64,000 bases of DNA from Diploptera punctata (GCA_030220185.1 JASPKZ010000422.1:1001001-1065000); one strand, 5' to 3'; numbered from the stretch's first letter, positions 20,770 to 32,234 are shown. The notes: generated by a model from the letters alone, not told the origin. Program-made: numbers and translations.

Positions 20770-22405
20770 ATTAAGCAAAAAAAAAAAAAAAGAAGATAAG
20801 TTTGTTAAATGACATACCGCACCAATTTGATCGTCACAATATTAGTGCTGGCCAGCTACAAGCTGCACCATTTTGTTTGTGAAGTGCAGAGCAATTAAAT
20901 CCACTGTAGATGTATATCTTCATAATCTCCAATGGGTGTTATTTCTTCTCAACCTGCACAGCTACATGGAAAACTGGCTATCGGTTTGAAAATTACAGTT
21001 CACTAGAAACAAAATATTTAAGCTATTACTAGAAAACAGGAACTGGACGGAGCTCTCCGTAGGCCTACATTCTGTATAAGTTAATATTTTCCAATCATTT
21101 CCTATATCATTCACCCCTACCAATCATTGCTAATATTATTCTTCCACATCATTCCTGGCATACTCGCTATGCGCTTACTCTCTTTTTGTTACAAGAAGTT
21201 TCCGTGGCTGTCATTCGTTCCTCATCCATTTTGTTCCCGGGACTGCCGTAACAAATTTACTTAAAACTGATATAGTGTTATAACAAATCAATTTATCCGA
21301 ACATACAATAATAAAGCTATGCTATGAATTTGAGAAAAGTGGCAAATGGGATCATACTTCATAAAATGTGACAATCACCATGCCTTCTTGAAAACTTAAT
21401 ATAAGGTTTAAAGCTACCACAGACGCATCGAGTCCGGATTCGATCACCGGTTGGGAACATTTTCTTTTTTTTTTTTTATTCACGTGTAATGCAATGGCCG
21501 GAAACTTTAAGGCCAAAAAAGTCTCGGAACACAATCTGGTTATCATTATCAATATATTTATCTTATTTGTATGAATGTGAGTGACTGATGTGTCTTGTTT
21601 TAAATATTCGTGTTGTCTCGGACATGGCCCTGGTATAGAGCTGATTACTCAGCAAGGGAGTCATTCATGTTCTTGCGTAGACAAAAATGTGTGCGTGTGT
21701 AATATCCTCTCCCGACAGATCGCGTTACCTACAAAGGAACTAAGGTAAAGGTAGATTGAGAATGAAAGTTTTGAAGAAACCAATAACGATTGCTACATGG
21801 ATTTACATAACTTTTTATAGATCTTAATATTATTACATACGTGTTCTATGAGGCTGATAGTACTTACTATACTTGTTCAAGTAAAATAGGAAGGGACGTT
21901 AGTCTAGATGTGTGTTCCTTGTTCAAAACTACTTTTTTAAAGCTGTTTCCTTTTTTAACTTATGTTATTATTTTTAGAAGAAGTTGACAGTTAAACGGTA
22001 CAAACATAACGCCCCTCGCTACTCATAATTGGACGCGAGCCTTCTACCCTAGTAATTATGAATAATAAAAACTATTAAGTTCAGCTATATTTTATTCCGC
22101 TACTCATTCTCACCAGTAATTTTCTTATTAATTAGAACAATTTTAAAACCTGTTATTATCGCGGAGATGCGGAACATTACATTTTTAAACGGGCAAACGC
22201 AGTCAAAGTGTCCAGACATGGACTCGTTTGCTTATCCAAAATATTATCAAACTTGAATGAACTATAAAGTTATACTGTTGTCATATTATATTTTAACCTG
22301 TCTTAGATGGTATATCGTTTTTATTACACTCTTTAGTCTAAGTATTTTATCCTGAGTTACACCCCCACCAATAATATTTGTAACTTATTCTGTGCGGAAA
22401 AAGTA
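20770..22405. other. Mostly unrecognised; one tRNA-like scrap
   Basis: At 21420-21460 ATCGAGTCCGGATTCGATCACCGG resembles a degraded tRNA B box (the exact match is GGATTCGATC) and may be a SINE relic. Otherwise no gene, element end or repeat could be supported. Confidence 0.4.
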
Positions 22406-22407
22406 CA

Positions 22408-22672
22408 CTTAAGTATCGTAGACTGCGATGGGTAGGATGTATGGCACGAATAGGGAATGAAAGAGGAGCATGAAAACTTGTGGTTGAAAAATCAGAAGGT
22501 AAACGCCCAGCAGGTAGTCAAAGAATGAGGTGGAGAATAACTTTAAACCATATTTGAGGGAGGTGAATTGTACAGGGTATTATGTTTGTTATTATACGAT
22601 TGAAAAACATAGCTAAGGATACGGGGAGAGCTTATGTCAGCACAGCTATGAACCTTCGGGTTTGATAGAACA
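22408..22672 (+). pseudogene. RTE-like retrotransposon 3' fragment
   Basis: Nucleotide sequence CGTAGACTGCGATGGGTAGG and following matches the C-terminal block at 13858-14125, including the AGAATGAGGTGGAGAATAAC and GAACCTTCGGGTTTGATAG landmarks. About 265 bp with small indels, plus a short extra segment near 22580. A further scrap of the same block lies at 23188-23231. Confidence 0.7.
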
Positions 22673-23437
22673 AGTAAGAAAGTAAGTTATGATCAACAAA
22701 TTTCACTAGATCAAGATCACTTCTTAACTACCACATTGAATCCAATTATAAGTTGCATGGTATGAGGAGTTGCGTGGGTTCAGATTGTCTCGCATTGCAT
22801 CATGCAACCCTGCAGTGAGTTTTAAGACATGAGGGTAAAGTGGATTGTCACTCCAAAATGACCTTGAACTGAGTAAAAAAAATACGTGTACAGTATACTA
22901 GTACAGTATAGTCAATAATCCAAAGTTTAAAGATCCAAAAGATTTTTTTTTTTTTTGCTCTTTGAATCATTTTAATATTATTTTGTATTGTTAATATAGT
23001 GCCTACATATTTCTAACAAGGATAAAAAAAATCTGTTTACGTGAGATGAGAGGAAGCCTTTATTATTGAAAAACTGTGATATATAAGGTTGAACACGACT
23101 CTTGCACCATCGCAGAGCCGGGTGAAATGAAATGTATAGAAATGGACGCACGGAAAATGGGAGATCATAATATTGTGTCAGGTTGGTCTAGGCTCTAGGA
23201 GATTGAGATGGGTGGGTCATGTAGCTCGAATCTGTTAATAGTTTAATTGCTTTCAAAATAATTAATTTGAAATGACATTAGAAAAGCGTACGTGTAAATG
23301 AGAGGATAATATTCGGATAGAATTTAGGGGAATTGGATATCGATGTTATGAAATGGAATTTGTTGCCTGAAAGTAGGGAAAAGGGGCCAGTAGCGGGCCT
23401 TATAGATACGCTATTATCCCTCGGATGCTATAACCGT

Positions 23438-23439
23438 AC

Positions 23440-23482
<43 letters not shown>

Positions 23483-23497
23483 GTTGTTGTTGTTGTT
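23438..23497. repeat. (ATT)n-(GTT)n microsatellite
   Basis: Runs of ATT then GTT directly in front of a family A SINE. It may be the tail of an earlier insertion, since the SINEs of this cluster each end in TTA repeats. Confidence 0.85.
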
Positions 23498-23845
23498 GTC
23501 CCGCGTCGTAGCCGAGCGGTTTAAGGCATCGTGTCTTGGCGCAAGCCTATTGGACTTTCGCTGTTTCGAGTCCCCATACGGAAGTAATTTTCTCATGTAG
23601 GCCTAATTTCGGTCAGTGGGGTTCGATGTCACAAAGCAATGCGAGGGATTTGGGAAGTTATAATAAGTAATGGTCCAGGTTTAGTAACCGACTACAACAG
23701 CTCTTGGGCCTATCATGCTGACCATAACATCTCTATACTGACCTATACTATCTTGTCCACCTCTATGATTAACACATGCGAATGTGAGGTCAGCAGCCGG
23801 TGGGTAGAACGAGGACCTTTTAGGCCTGTCGCGCCATGGAGTATA
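23498..23845 (+). repeat. tRNA-derived SINE (family A)
   Basis: Head GTCGTAGCCGAGCGGTTTAA (tRNA-Leu/Ser type A box) and TTCGAGTCCCCATACGG (B box) followed by the full body ending GCCTGTCGCGCCATGGAGT and a (TTA)n tail. A complete copy and the best reference with its neighbour at 23880. Confidence 0.85.
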
Positions 23846-23879
23846 TTATTATTATTATTATTATTATTAATAATAATAA

Positions 23880-24225
23880 TGTCCCGCGGCATAGCCGAGC
23901 GGTTTAAGGCATTGTGCCTTAATGCAGAGCTATGTGATTTACGCTGGTTCGAGTTCTCATGGAGAAATATATTCTTTCATGGACTTTCGTCCATTATGGG
24001 ACCCATGTTCATCCAACATCGTGAGCAATTTGGATAGCTACAATGAGTAGCGGCTTCATGTTGAGAAAACCAGCTACAACGACTGAGGAATCTGACGTGC
24101 TGACCACGTGTCACCGCATTACTGGCTAGATGATCATTCACCTCTGTGATTAATATGTGGATGTGATACCAGCAGCCAAGTGATAGACCAAGGGCCTTCT
24201 ATGCCTGTCGCGCCATGGTGTTTGG
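23880..24225 (+). repeat. tRNA-derived SINE (family A)
   Basis: Second complete copy: CGGCATAGCCGAGCGGTTTA, GGTTCGAGTTCTCATGG, body, and CGCGCCATGGTGTTTGG end. It sits immediately after the TTA/TAA tail of the previous SINE and is itself followed by the (TTA)n tail of the minus-strand RTE-like element. Confidence 0.85.
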
Positions 24226-24227
24226 GA

Positions 24228-24228
<1 letters not shown>

Positions 24229-24259
<31 letters not shown>

Positions 24260-27013
24260 CTTCTTCGGCTTCCCCCCCACTTAAAGGTTTGCCGTCTTCA
24301 GTTTCCATTTATCTCTATCATTCCAGTCTCCCTCTTTCAAATTCCTAGCATCCATTATGGTTCTGACGTAGGTTTTCCATTTCCATCTTGGTCTGCCACG
24401 TTTATTTCTTCCAGGGGGTGACCACTGGTATATATTTTTTGGCCATCTTTCGTTTTCCATTCTTTCTACATGGCCATACCATTTAAGCGTTTGATTTTCA
24501 ATCCTCTTAATAACAGATGTGGTGACATTCATTTCTCTCCAAAGGAATTCATTTCTTATTTTATCCTGTCTTGTTTTTTGGAGGCTTCTTCTAAAATAAT
24601 CAAATTCAATTGTTCTAATTTTATTATTTTGTAATTCCGTTAAAGATCAAGTTTCACTTCCATATGACAAAATATTCTGTATTATGCTCTTATAAATTTT
24701 CATTTTAGTTTCCTTTGTAATATTTTTGTTCCAAATTATTCCATGTAATGTCTTAGTTGCATTTTTTGCCATTGCAATTTTAGTCTGTACATCTCTCTCA
24801 CAGGTATCCAAACTTGTAATTATTGAACCAAGATATTTAAAAAAAAATTCACATTTTTTTATTTTCCCTGTTTCAAGTATGAGGTCATCCACATCCTTTC
24901 CCAAACACATATATTCTGTTTTCTGTAAATTTATATTCAGTCCCCATTTTTTATATTCTTCCATTAGTTTATTTATCATATATTTCATATCATCTTCATC
25001 CCCTGCAAAAATTATTTGATCATCTGCAAACAACAATGAATGCAGTACTTTTCCTCCTATAGGAATACCCATTTCAGAACATTTTTTATACCAGTTAAGA
25101 GCCTGGTCTAAATAAATGTTAAAATAATTGGTGACAAACTGCATCCCTGCTTAAGGCCTTTATTCACTGTGAATTCCTCTGTTAAATTATTCTGTATTTT
25201 TACTTTAGCTTTTGTATTACTATAGATCCTCCTAACAATATTAATCCATTTATCACAGATATTCATATTTCTCATTGCCGTCCATAACAATTGTCGAGGT
25301 ACACTATCATATGCCATCTCTAAATCAATAAAGGTCATGGGTAGTTCTTTATTTTTTGCTAGGATTTTCTCTTGTAATTGTAATACAGAAAATATTATCA
25401 ATACATGATCTTCCACTCCGGAATCCACATTGTTCTTCTCTTAAGTTAAAATTTATCTCCTTGAGTTTAAAATTTATAATTTAACTAAAAATCCTAGCTG
25501 TTGAGGGTATAACGCTTATACCTCTGTAATTGGAACACAATTTTTTATCCCATTTTTTTTAAAAATAAGAGTAATGTACGATAAATTCCAGTCTTCTAGG
25601 ATATCATCTCCAATTTCAATTTTATTAAAAAGTTTTGTTAAAAATATTACTAAAATATCTTCTCCGTGTTTTAGGAATTCCGTCTGAATATTTCCTGGCC
25701 CTGGTGCCCTCCCATTTTTTGTCTCTTTCAAAGCTCGTCGCTTCCATTCTGATGGTCTTATCATAAGTAATGCCACGAGTGATTTCCAAATTATCGATAA
25801 ATTCACGACTCACGAAGTGAGGAGTGAATTTATCTAGAGAATTTGGAAATCAAGAGTGACATTTGTTAGGACTATTTAACGAATAAAATTAAGCTGTTTA
25901 CTCACAAATCATTATTTAACTGTAGTTATTTCAAAATATTTATATATTTAATGCAAACGGCGATGTTTGAAAACAAATGAGAAACGATAGGTACGCTTCT
26001 ACTGCTTCTTTTGTTTATCACTGCAACCAGATCATACTATTTATTGCCAAAGGAACGCAATATTGTAAGAATGCTCTCTAGTGGAGAAAAAATGAAACAT
26101 CAATCTGTATATTAATTCATTTCTGATGTCGTATGATGTAAATATTACAATTATATTTTTCTGGATTATTACCTGGGAAAAAATACATTTAAGAAAGTCA
26201 AACAGTGGTTTCTTTTTTTGGTGGTATAATAAATTGCTACAAATGTTGACATGTATGCACTATATATACAATCTGGTAGCCGTATTTCTTATAGGCTCAG
26301 TCACTGCAAAATAACGGTCAGACCTGTTCAGAATATTAAAAACGAGGAGCTTTGTTTAATATATGGTAATTATAACACTGATAAATATTTCGTGAAACAC
26401 GACTCTGATTGGTTGTAAAACAGAAATCATTGAAACGTGATTGGTCATTGACTCCCATTTGGGGCATGAGTTAAAATAGTCAACTGAATATTTATCTTCT
26501 TTCTTCTGATTTCCTGATATTTTGTAATGTTTTCCAAGCTTCTTTGGATCTACCATATCCAATCGAGCATATATTATCCCAGTACTCATTTTTTGTTCTT
26601 ATCACTTCCACCTTTGTTTTATGTTTTAAGTGAGATGTTGAGTTAATTTGATAACCATTTCATCCGTGCTTTTTTTCTACTTACTAATTTTTTAATATCG
26701 TGATTAAACCATTCCTTATTTCTTTTTGATTCTATTTATTATTATTATTATTATTATTATTTTGGATATCGCATAATTTTATTATTGGTATGGATATCGT
26801 ATTTGCTGAGGCATGGCTAATGTAATGTTTTACACTTACCAGAGTGTTGGCCGTGATTTCATGTACTATTTTTTTTTTCTTATCACTTCCACCTTTGTTT
26901 TATGTTTTAAGTGAGATGTTGAGTTAATTTGATAACCATTTAATCCGTGCTTTTTTTCTACTTACTAATTTTTTAATATCGTGATTAAACCATTCCTTAT
27001 TTCTTTTTAATTC

Positions 27014-27083
<70 letters not shown>

Positions 27084-27180
27084 GGATATCGCATAATTTT
27101 ATTATTGGTATGGATATCGTATTTGCTGAGGCATGGCTAATGTAATGTTTTACACTTACCAGAGTGTTGGCCGTGCTTTC
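24229..27180 (-). pseudogene. RTE-like reverse transcriptase, decayed
   Basis: Read on the minus strand from about 27010 down, several frames give a collinear non-LTR polymerase: a linker (KEWFNHDIKKL-like, present twice because of a duplication), EYWDNICS-like residues near 26570, then interruption by a hairpin repeat (25762-26481). RT motifs follow: NGRAPGPGNIQTEFLKHG (25710), FIDLEMAYDSVPR with the first catalytic Asp (25320), KQGCSLSP (25150), FADDQIIFAGDEDD, the conserved catalytic box (25020), LNINLQKTEYM (24930), YLGSIITS (24830), and the C-terminal LKWYGHVERMENERWPK and KRGRPRWKW (24290-24500). The element ends in a (TTA)n tail at 24229-24258. The catalytic Asp residues are kept but at least four frameshifts or stops and two structural interruptions kill it. 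RTE is the likely clade; the endonuclease domain is not seen. Confidence 0.85.
25762..26481. repeat. Hairpin-ended repeat, solo unit 6
   Basis: A single full-length unit (720 bp) inserted in the RTE-like polymerase: coding for IRPSEWKRRALKETKNGR stops matching just outside its left end and the linker resumes beyond its right end. Left hairpin, GGACTATTTAAC and terminal TTAAAATAGTC are all present. Because it sits in known sequence it fixes the family's boundaries to a few bases and shows it moves as a discrete unit. Confidence 0.85.
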
Positions 27181-27182
27181 AT
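26598..27182. repeat. Tandem duplication of about 281 bp
   Basis: CTTATCACTTCCACCTTTG at 26598 recurs at 26879 and the two units are nearly identical through GTGAGATGTTGAGTTAATTT, the TTA microsatellite (24 bp in the first, about 75 bp in the second) and CAGAGTGTTGGCCGTG. The units include the RTE-like linker, so duplication came after that insertion. Confidence 0.9.
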
Positions 27183-27389
27183 GTCGTCCGACTGTTTTGA
27201 AAAGTATATAGGATTAATCTGTTGTGTGCACTGAAAGACACGTCGTATGGGCGCGCGCAGTTGAAATATGTGCGCCCACATCCTTCACATGTCCCCGCGG
27301 TGGCGCTACCAAATGTTTATTCATTCACTAACAACGTATGTGATTTTCATTTTCTGCTCATAGTTTTATAATTTACTTGCTACAGCTTT

Positions 27390-27620
27390 TATTGGTGGTT
27401 TTGATGGACCCGTGGTTACCATACTCGCTTCTGATTCCGAGATTCAAACCCGGCTTGGGTCTTCAGGTAAGTAGCCGATGCTCTTTAACACATTTGTTCA
27501 TTAACATTGGAGTTCAAATCTGGGGATGATAGAGCCGGCAAGTTTTGCTCATTTTCCTCTTATTTCAGGCTTGAGGTTATTTTATATAACTTAGATTGAC
27601 GACACGGATACTGTTTATAT
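27390..27620 (+). repeat. tRNA-derived SINE remnant (family D)
   Basis: GGACCCGTGGTTACCATACT, CTCGCTTCTGATTCCGAG and GATTCAAACCCGGCTTGGG form a degraded tRNA-like head resembling the one at 12670. A body with CATTTTCCTCTTATTTCAGG follows. No clear tail. Confidence 0.45.
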
Positions 27621-28265
27621 CTCTCTTTCGATGAGATTTTTTATGTCCTTAAAAATCCATCGTTTCTTGATCGGGTTTGAACCCACCAATCTTGGAATTG
27701 GATACGAGCATGTCTACTAGGACCACCTTTTTTATTCATTAGTGAATGTCCAACATTTTATAACGTAACGGCAGTAAGTTATTAACTGAAAGTAATAACG
27801 AATTTGAATACATATTTAAATTAAAAATACTTATTTAAAATTAACTGGAGTAACCAATATAGGAACAGTACTTTAGGTATAATTTCTCAAATATAGAGAT
27901 GTGTAGAAGAAAGTTATCAACATGGAAGTACCCGGTTTCTATGCTATGAGCGATTACTTGCAAGAAAAGAGTCATAAATAATATCCAAAATGTCAGGTGT
28001 GGATTCTTAATATGTAGGCCTATTGATGGGAGAAACAAAGTTAAATCAAACATGGATCCGAAAATGGTGTAGGCCCTATTATCAGGGATTGTTTATCATA
28101 TTTATAACTGCGCATAACAACGCAAAAATCAAACATTTTCTGCTCATATTGCTGTAAGTTCAATCCAATTTAACGATCGTCACATATTCCCTATACTTTA
28201 ACCTCTTTTTTACTTAAATTTTAGAAATGAAACAATTGATTTTTTAATTCCTATTTTATCTATAT
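27621..28265. other. No recognisable feature
   Basis: One further tRNA-like scrap on the minus strand at about 27660-27730 (GGTTTGAACCCACC) may be a SINE relic. Nothing else is supportable. Confidence 0.4.
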
Positions 28266-28267
28266 CC

Positions 28268-28580
28268 TGAAGTAGTCGCGCGCCGTAGACATTGATGCCT
28301 TGATGCAGAGCTACATGACTTAGGACCCCTACACTGGTCGGTCCCAGGGGAAAGAAATTTTCTCATGGAATTTCGGGCCATATAGGACAGTGTCCACATA
28401 ATATCGTGAGGAATTTGGGTATGCAATAAGTAGCGATTATAACTGTGAAGGATCCGACATGCTGGCATGTCACTCCTATATTGACTAGATGATCGTCCAC
28501 TATGAATAACGGATGTTGATGTGAGGTTAACAGCCGGATGGTAGCCCATGGGCCTTTAAAGCCTTCCGCGCGATAGTTTT
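28268..28580 (+). repeat. tRNA-derived SINE (family A)
   Basis: Body blocks in order: AAATTTTCTCATGGAATTTC, GGCCATATAGGAC, TCGTGAGGAATTTGG, GATCCGACATGCTGG, GATGATCGTCCAC, AACAGCCGGATGGTAGCCCA, GGGCCTTTAAAGCC. The tRNA head is degraded (CGCGCGCCGTAGACATTGA). Ends in CGCGCGATAG. Confidence 0.75.
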
Positions 28581-28589
28581 TTTAATATC

Positions 28590-29030
28590 CTCCCTCCTGT
28601 GCTGCACATTATTAAAATGGTGAAATAATTCGAAAGAAATGTAAATTTTAGATCCGATTAAAATGTCATTCGTTACGAAAAATAAATAGTCTATAATTTA
28701 CAGCAGAGAAGTAATTTTGAATTTCAGGAATGCTTTTTCATTATCCGAAAGAAAAAAAAGAGAATTATTAGCTTAAAAACTGTTTTAAATTTCACATTTA
28801 TAAGACATTAAGAGATGAAAAATTAGGTCTATATTTGGACGTTCGTTAGATGGAACTATTCTGTAACTTTTTTGTGTCTATGTATGAGAAATCTACATTA
28901 GAATTTTGTTCATTATTTTAATGAGAGAATTGAAATGTTTGTAAAAAATTGTTGGAAAATATGCCCTCTGATGTAACCTTTTCTTTTCGTGTTGCTATGA
29001 ATAATATAGTATGCATTATTTTATTAATAT
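28590..29030. other. No recognisable feature
   Basis: AT-rich sequence leading into the polypyrimidine stretch before the candidate splice site at 29053. Confidence 0.5.
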
Positions 29031-29053
29031 TTTCTTTTTTTTGTTTTTTGCAG

Positions 29054-29098
29054 GTAAGCTTACTTGTTACAAAATAACAGCTGGTCATAATGGCTATG
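29054..29098 (+). promoter_or_regulatory. Candidate recursive splice site with small exon
   Basis: A pyrimidine run (29030-29049) followed by GCAG, then immediately GTAAGC, joins a strong splice acceptor to a strong donor with nothing between (AG at 29052-29053). This is the consensus of recursive (ratchet) splice sites known from long insect introns. A second donor, GTGAGT, follows at 29099, defining a 45-base exon that ends ATG GCT ATG. Branch-point-like TTATTAAT lies at about 29020. Alternatives: an ordinary small exon, possibly first-coding (ATG at 29090), or chance. It is the best hint that the window is inside a long plus-strand intron. Confidence 0.35.
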
Positions 29099-29104
29099 GT
29101 GAGT

Positions 29105-30270
29105 TTATTGTTTGTTTTAATGTAATTCCATTAGCTTAATTTAATTTCTCTCTCTCTCTTGAGTCTTGTATATCGAAACAATTTAATTACTTCCACCTTT
29201 TATTTATATAAATAAAATTAATTTAATTTGTTTTGTGTTGAAAACATTGTGTTCGCTTTCATTACAAAGCTAAAATCAATCTCTTTTATTTTGATTATTA
29301 TTACAGAAATATAGGACACTGCTGCAATAAATATATATTACAATAATTTTCAAATTACTTTGTTAACTTGTCTATACAGCATGTTAAGAAATGTTTCCAG
29401 TAACTTGAAAATTATCTCTAACCTCGTTTGCTTCAACTTGTCGCATTGTCAAAAGAAAGATGAACACATTTCCATTTTAATGGAGTTATTTGAATTTTCA
29501 ACAATTCTGAATCTGTCAGTTTTTTAACCATCTACGGACTAAGTTTTTTTTTGTCAAACTAAGCCAAACAAAATATACAGGTTAGTCAAAAGATCGTGTA
29601 CATTAGATACATGAAAGAGGAGACCAATTTGAACACTTATTTTATGTAGCCTACAAAAATGCATGCACAGTACCAGAAGCAAAATTTCACCCACAGAATT
29701 TTTTGAATCATACTACGTATGCTCATTAACCCACTGAGGAATTTATAGGTACGAAAGTGATAGATGAACTCTGATGAAATATGGTTTGTACAAGACATTT
29801 TCATTTTTCGCAGATTATTGTGCTAATACTTTTCACAGCATAATCTAATATAATTCATTATAAGCGATGAGCACACATTTTGATTTGATGTTTGTACTTT
29901 TAAGACCAAACAGAACAGCTTTGAAAGTGGAACTGGTTGCGAAAGGCCTAGCTGGATATTTTAAACAAAAATAAATTTATTGAGGACGACTATCACCACA
30001 GGTATAACTTTTATTGTTTTAAATATTCATGTTTGTTTCAAGAATTCCATGCGATTTCATTTTAATGTGTGTAAAATGACTCCTCCGCTCTTTGACCACT
30101 CGCTCGCATCGTAGAATGTGATATTGAATAAATTTCAGCATATTTTTTTAATGCTCTTTCATGTAGTGTATACATTTTTATAAGTTTTTTTAACGGAGAA
30201 AAAGTCCATCATGCAGGAACTGCGTAAACTAAGCGAATTCCTCAGCAAATCGAAATTATTGTCCAAGTTT
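29105..30270. other. AT-rich, a possible Penelope-like terminus
   Basis: Mostly unremarkable. The motif TTTATTGAGGACGACTATC at 29976-29994 resembles the arm of the inverted repeat at 41509-41613 and a fragment at 36225, so a short repeat relic is likely. Confidence 0.35.
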
Positions 30271-30280
30271 GCCGGTTTAC

Positions 30281-30281
30281 G

Positions 30282-30354
<73 letters not shown>
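30281..30354. repeat. (TG)n-(TA)n microsatellite
   Basis: A TG run passing through TGTA into about 20 TA dinucleotides. Confidence 0.9.
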
Positions 30355-30357
<3 letters not shown>

Positions 30358-30535
30358 TTAACTTGGATAAACTCAAATTCAGATGCCAGCTTATTTAAAA
30401 ATGTCGGACCGCAGTGAAAACAAATAGAGATTTTTAATTTCTGTTTTCAGGGAAATCCTCACTTCTAATGGCCGGTTTTCGCTGATTTTTTTATATAACC
30501 TTCCTCGTTTTATTTTACTAGCATATGCTAAATTT

Positions 30536-30850
30536 AGTCCACCGCTGTGGTCTCGAGGTAGCGTGCTGCCTTGTCACGCAGCGGGCCCTTGTTCGATCCC
30601 CGGTCGGGGCAGTTTTTCTGGGTGAGGTTTTTATCGGGATTTTTCCTCACCTGTAAGACAAATGTCAGGAAAACTTTAAGGACCAAACAGTCCCCGAAAT
30701 CATATGGCCATCATCATCATCCTTCACCGGTGTGGAAAGCAACGGGAAGCTACCACACCTACAATTCCCTAGTAAAGCTGGAAGCATAGCATGAAAATTC
30801 TATGATTGCAGTGAAGGACCTGCCTTCGGGCCGAATTACTATGGATGGAT
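30536..30850 (+). repeat. tRNA-derived SINE (family B) with target duplication
   Basis: Head CCACCGCTGTGGTCTCGAGG (A box region) and GTTCGATCCCCGGTCGGGGC (B box) followed by a body TTTTTCCTCACCTGTAAGAC, CACCGGTGTGGAAAGCAACG, AATTCCCTAGTAAAGCTG and an (ATGG)n end. It is flanked by a perfect 9 bp direct repeat GCTAAATTT (30527-30535 and 30851-30859), so it inserted by target-primed reverse transcription and is relatively young. A second copy lies at 54078-54369. Confidence 0.88.
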
Positions 30851-30859
30851 GCTAAATTT

Positions 30860-31639
30860 CGTTGCAACTCATCGAAAATTACGACCGCTAGAGCGATTTT
30901 TTATTCTTCGTTTCAGGTGAATTCCTACACCTGTTAGTCCGATTTTGCATATTAACAAACTCGACTTTACTTTTTGTTTTATTTACTGCTATATGCGATG
31001 TTTGGTTCTGATAAAACAAAAATTGAGGCAGGTAAAGAGTTGACGGATGGACACACACTTTTTTTTCCCCCTTTAATCAGGATATGTAAACATTTTTCAA
31101 AAATATTTTCATGAGAACAACCTCAATATTTTCATTCCTTCTAAATTCGCTGAAAATCTTCAAACCAGTTTGAACCTGGGAATTTGCAATTACGAGTCTC
31201 AAACGCTACTGCTTCTGGCATATCGGTCGATAAAAATTTGAAATACAGTACGTTTCAAAATAGGCCACAATTTTTTGGACCCACAGTATTTGGACGAAGA
31301 GCGGACATCTTGTGTACACCAGTAAAAGCAAAACTGTTTTTCCTAATTGGCCGAACAAGGACATTGTTCTCCTCCCGTTTTACAAATGCTTAGGGTTGTC
31401 ACCTTTTAAGTGATATGGTTAAAAATATTGTCCTATCGGCTATGGTCTTGCTTTCAACGTTCTTAAATTCCGTCGGGAACAGTTCCGTCGATATTGAAAC
31501 GGTAATACGAATCCCAACAAAGTGTTGTTGTGCATAAAATATTATCGTAAGCCACTCGACCCAAACTTCCTGCGATTCAAACAAATAAATGGTCCAAAAT
31601 GTAGAGATAAAAAAGATAATGTGGCCTTAGGAGATCCTG
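30860..31639. other. No recognisable feature
   Basis: I see no gene or repeat element in this stretch. Confidence 0.5.
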
Positions 31640-31805
31640 GTGTAACAGGTAGTTCAGGTTCCCACCTTTCTAGACAATTGACACATAGCGGCATGGTGCC
31701 GCCAGAAGGTTGAGGCCAGTTTAAAAGTCCTGACACCATTGGGAATCGAACCCGCGACCTTCTGGCTTGCAGAGTATTGTCTTTTCAACTACCTACAGCC
31801 TGTCC
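31640..31805 (-). repeat. tRNA-derived SINE (family C), minus
   Basis: On the minus strand: tRNA-like AGTTGAAAAGACAATACTCT and GGTCGCGGGTTCGATTCCC (exact B box GGTTCGATTCC), then TTTTAAACTGGCC, AACCTTCTGGCGGCACCATG, and AAAGGTGGGAACCTGAAC. Longest copy of this family in the window. Confidence 0.7.
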
Positions 31806-32104
31806 CTTCGAAAATATATAAGAAGTAAAAATAAAAAAAGTAAAGGAAACGTTCCAGTAAGCATGGATCCAAAAATTTAACACATTACCAAATATCATTT
31901 TCTTTGTTGGTTGGTGCTCGCAGTTCAAAGTGGAAACAGAAACAACCACAAAGAGTCCAGTTAACATTGATCCGCAAATTAATTGTTCATGTTATCAACT
32001 ACGGTACATGTACCAGTTAGGTTGGTATCTTAATTTTAAAGTTTTGGGATGGTCTCTTGCTTTGTTTATGCGTTTCTAATAATTCCTCTTCCGTTTTTGA
32101 TTTG

Positions 32105-32232
32105 GTCAGATGGAGAAAACCAGCAATAACGGCTGGGGACCCTACGTGCTGACAAAGTGCCGCTCCTATCTGTGATTGAAAGATGGATGTGAGGCCAAGG
32201 CCTTTTAGACTTGTTGCGCCATTAAGCTTTTT
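32105..32232 (+). repeat. tRNA-derived SINE (family A), 3' part
   Basis: Starts at GGAGAAAACCAGCAATAACG and runs to TTTTAGACTTGTTGCGCCAT, the final third of the family A body. Confidence 0.65.
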
Positions 32233-32234
32233 TT

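Noticed and set aside
26360..26410. Hammerhead ribozyme in the hairpin-ended repeat (CTGATAAAT...CGTGAAACACG)
   Set aside because: The core CUGANGA is not present in any copy, helix II does not form convincingly, and the segment is not conserved among units.
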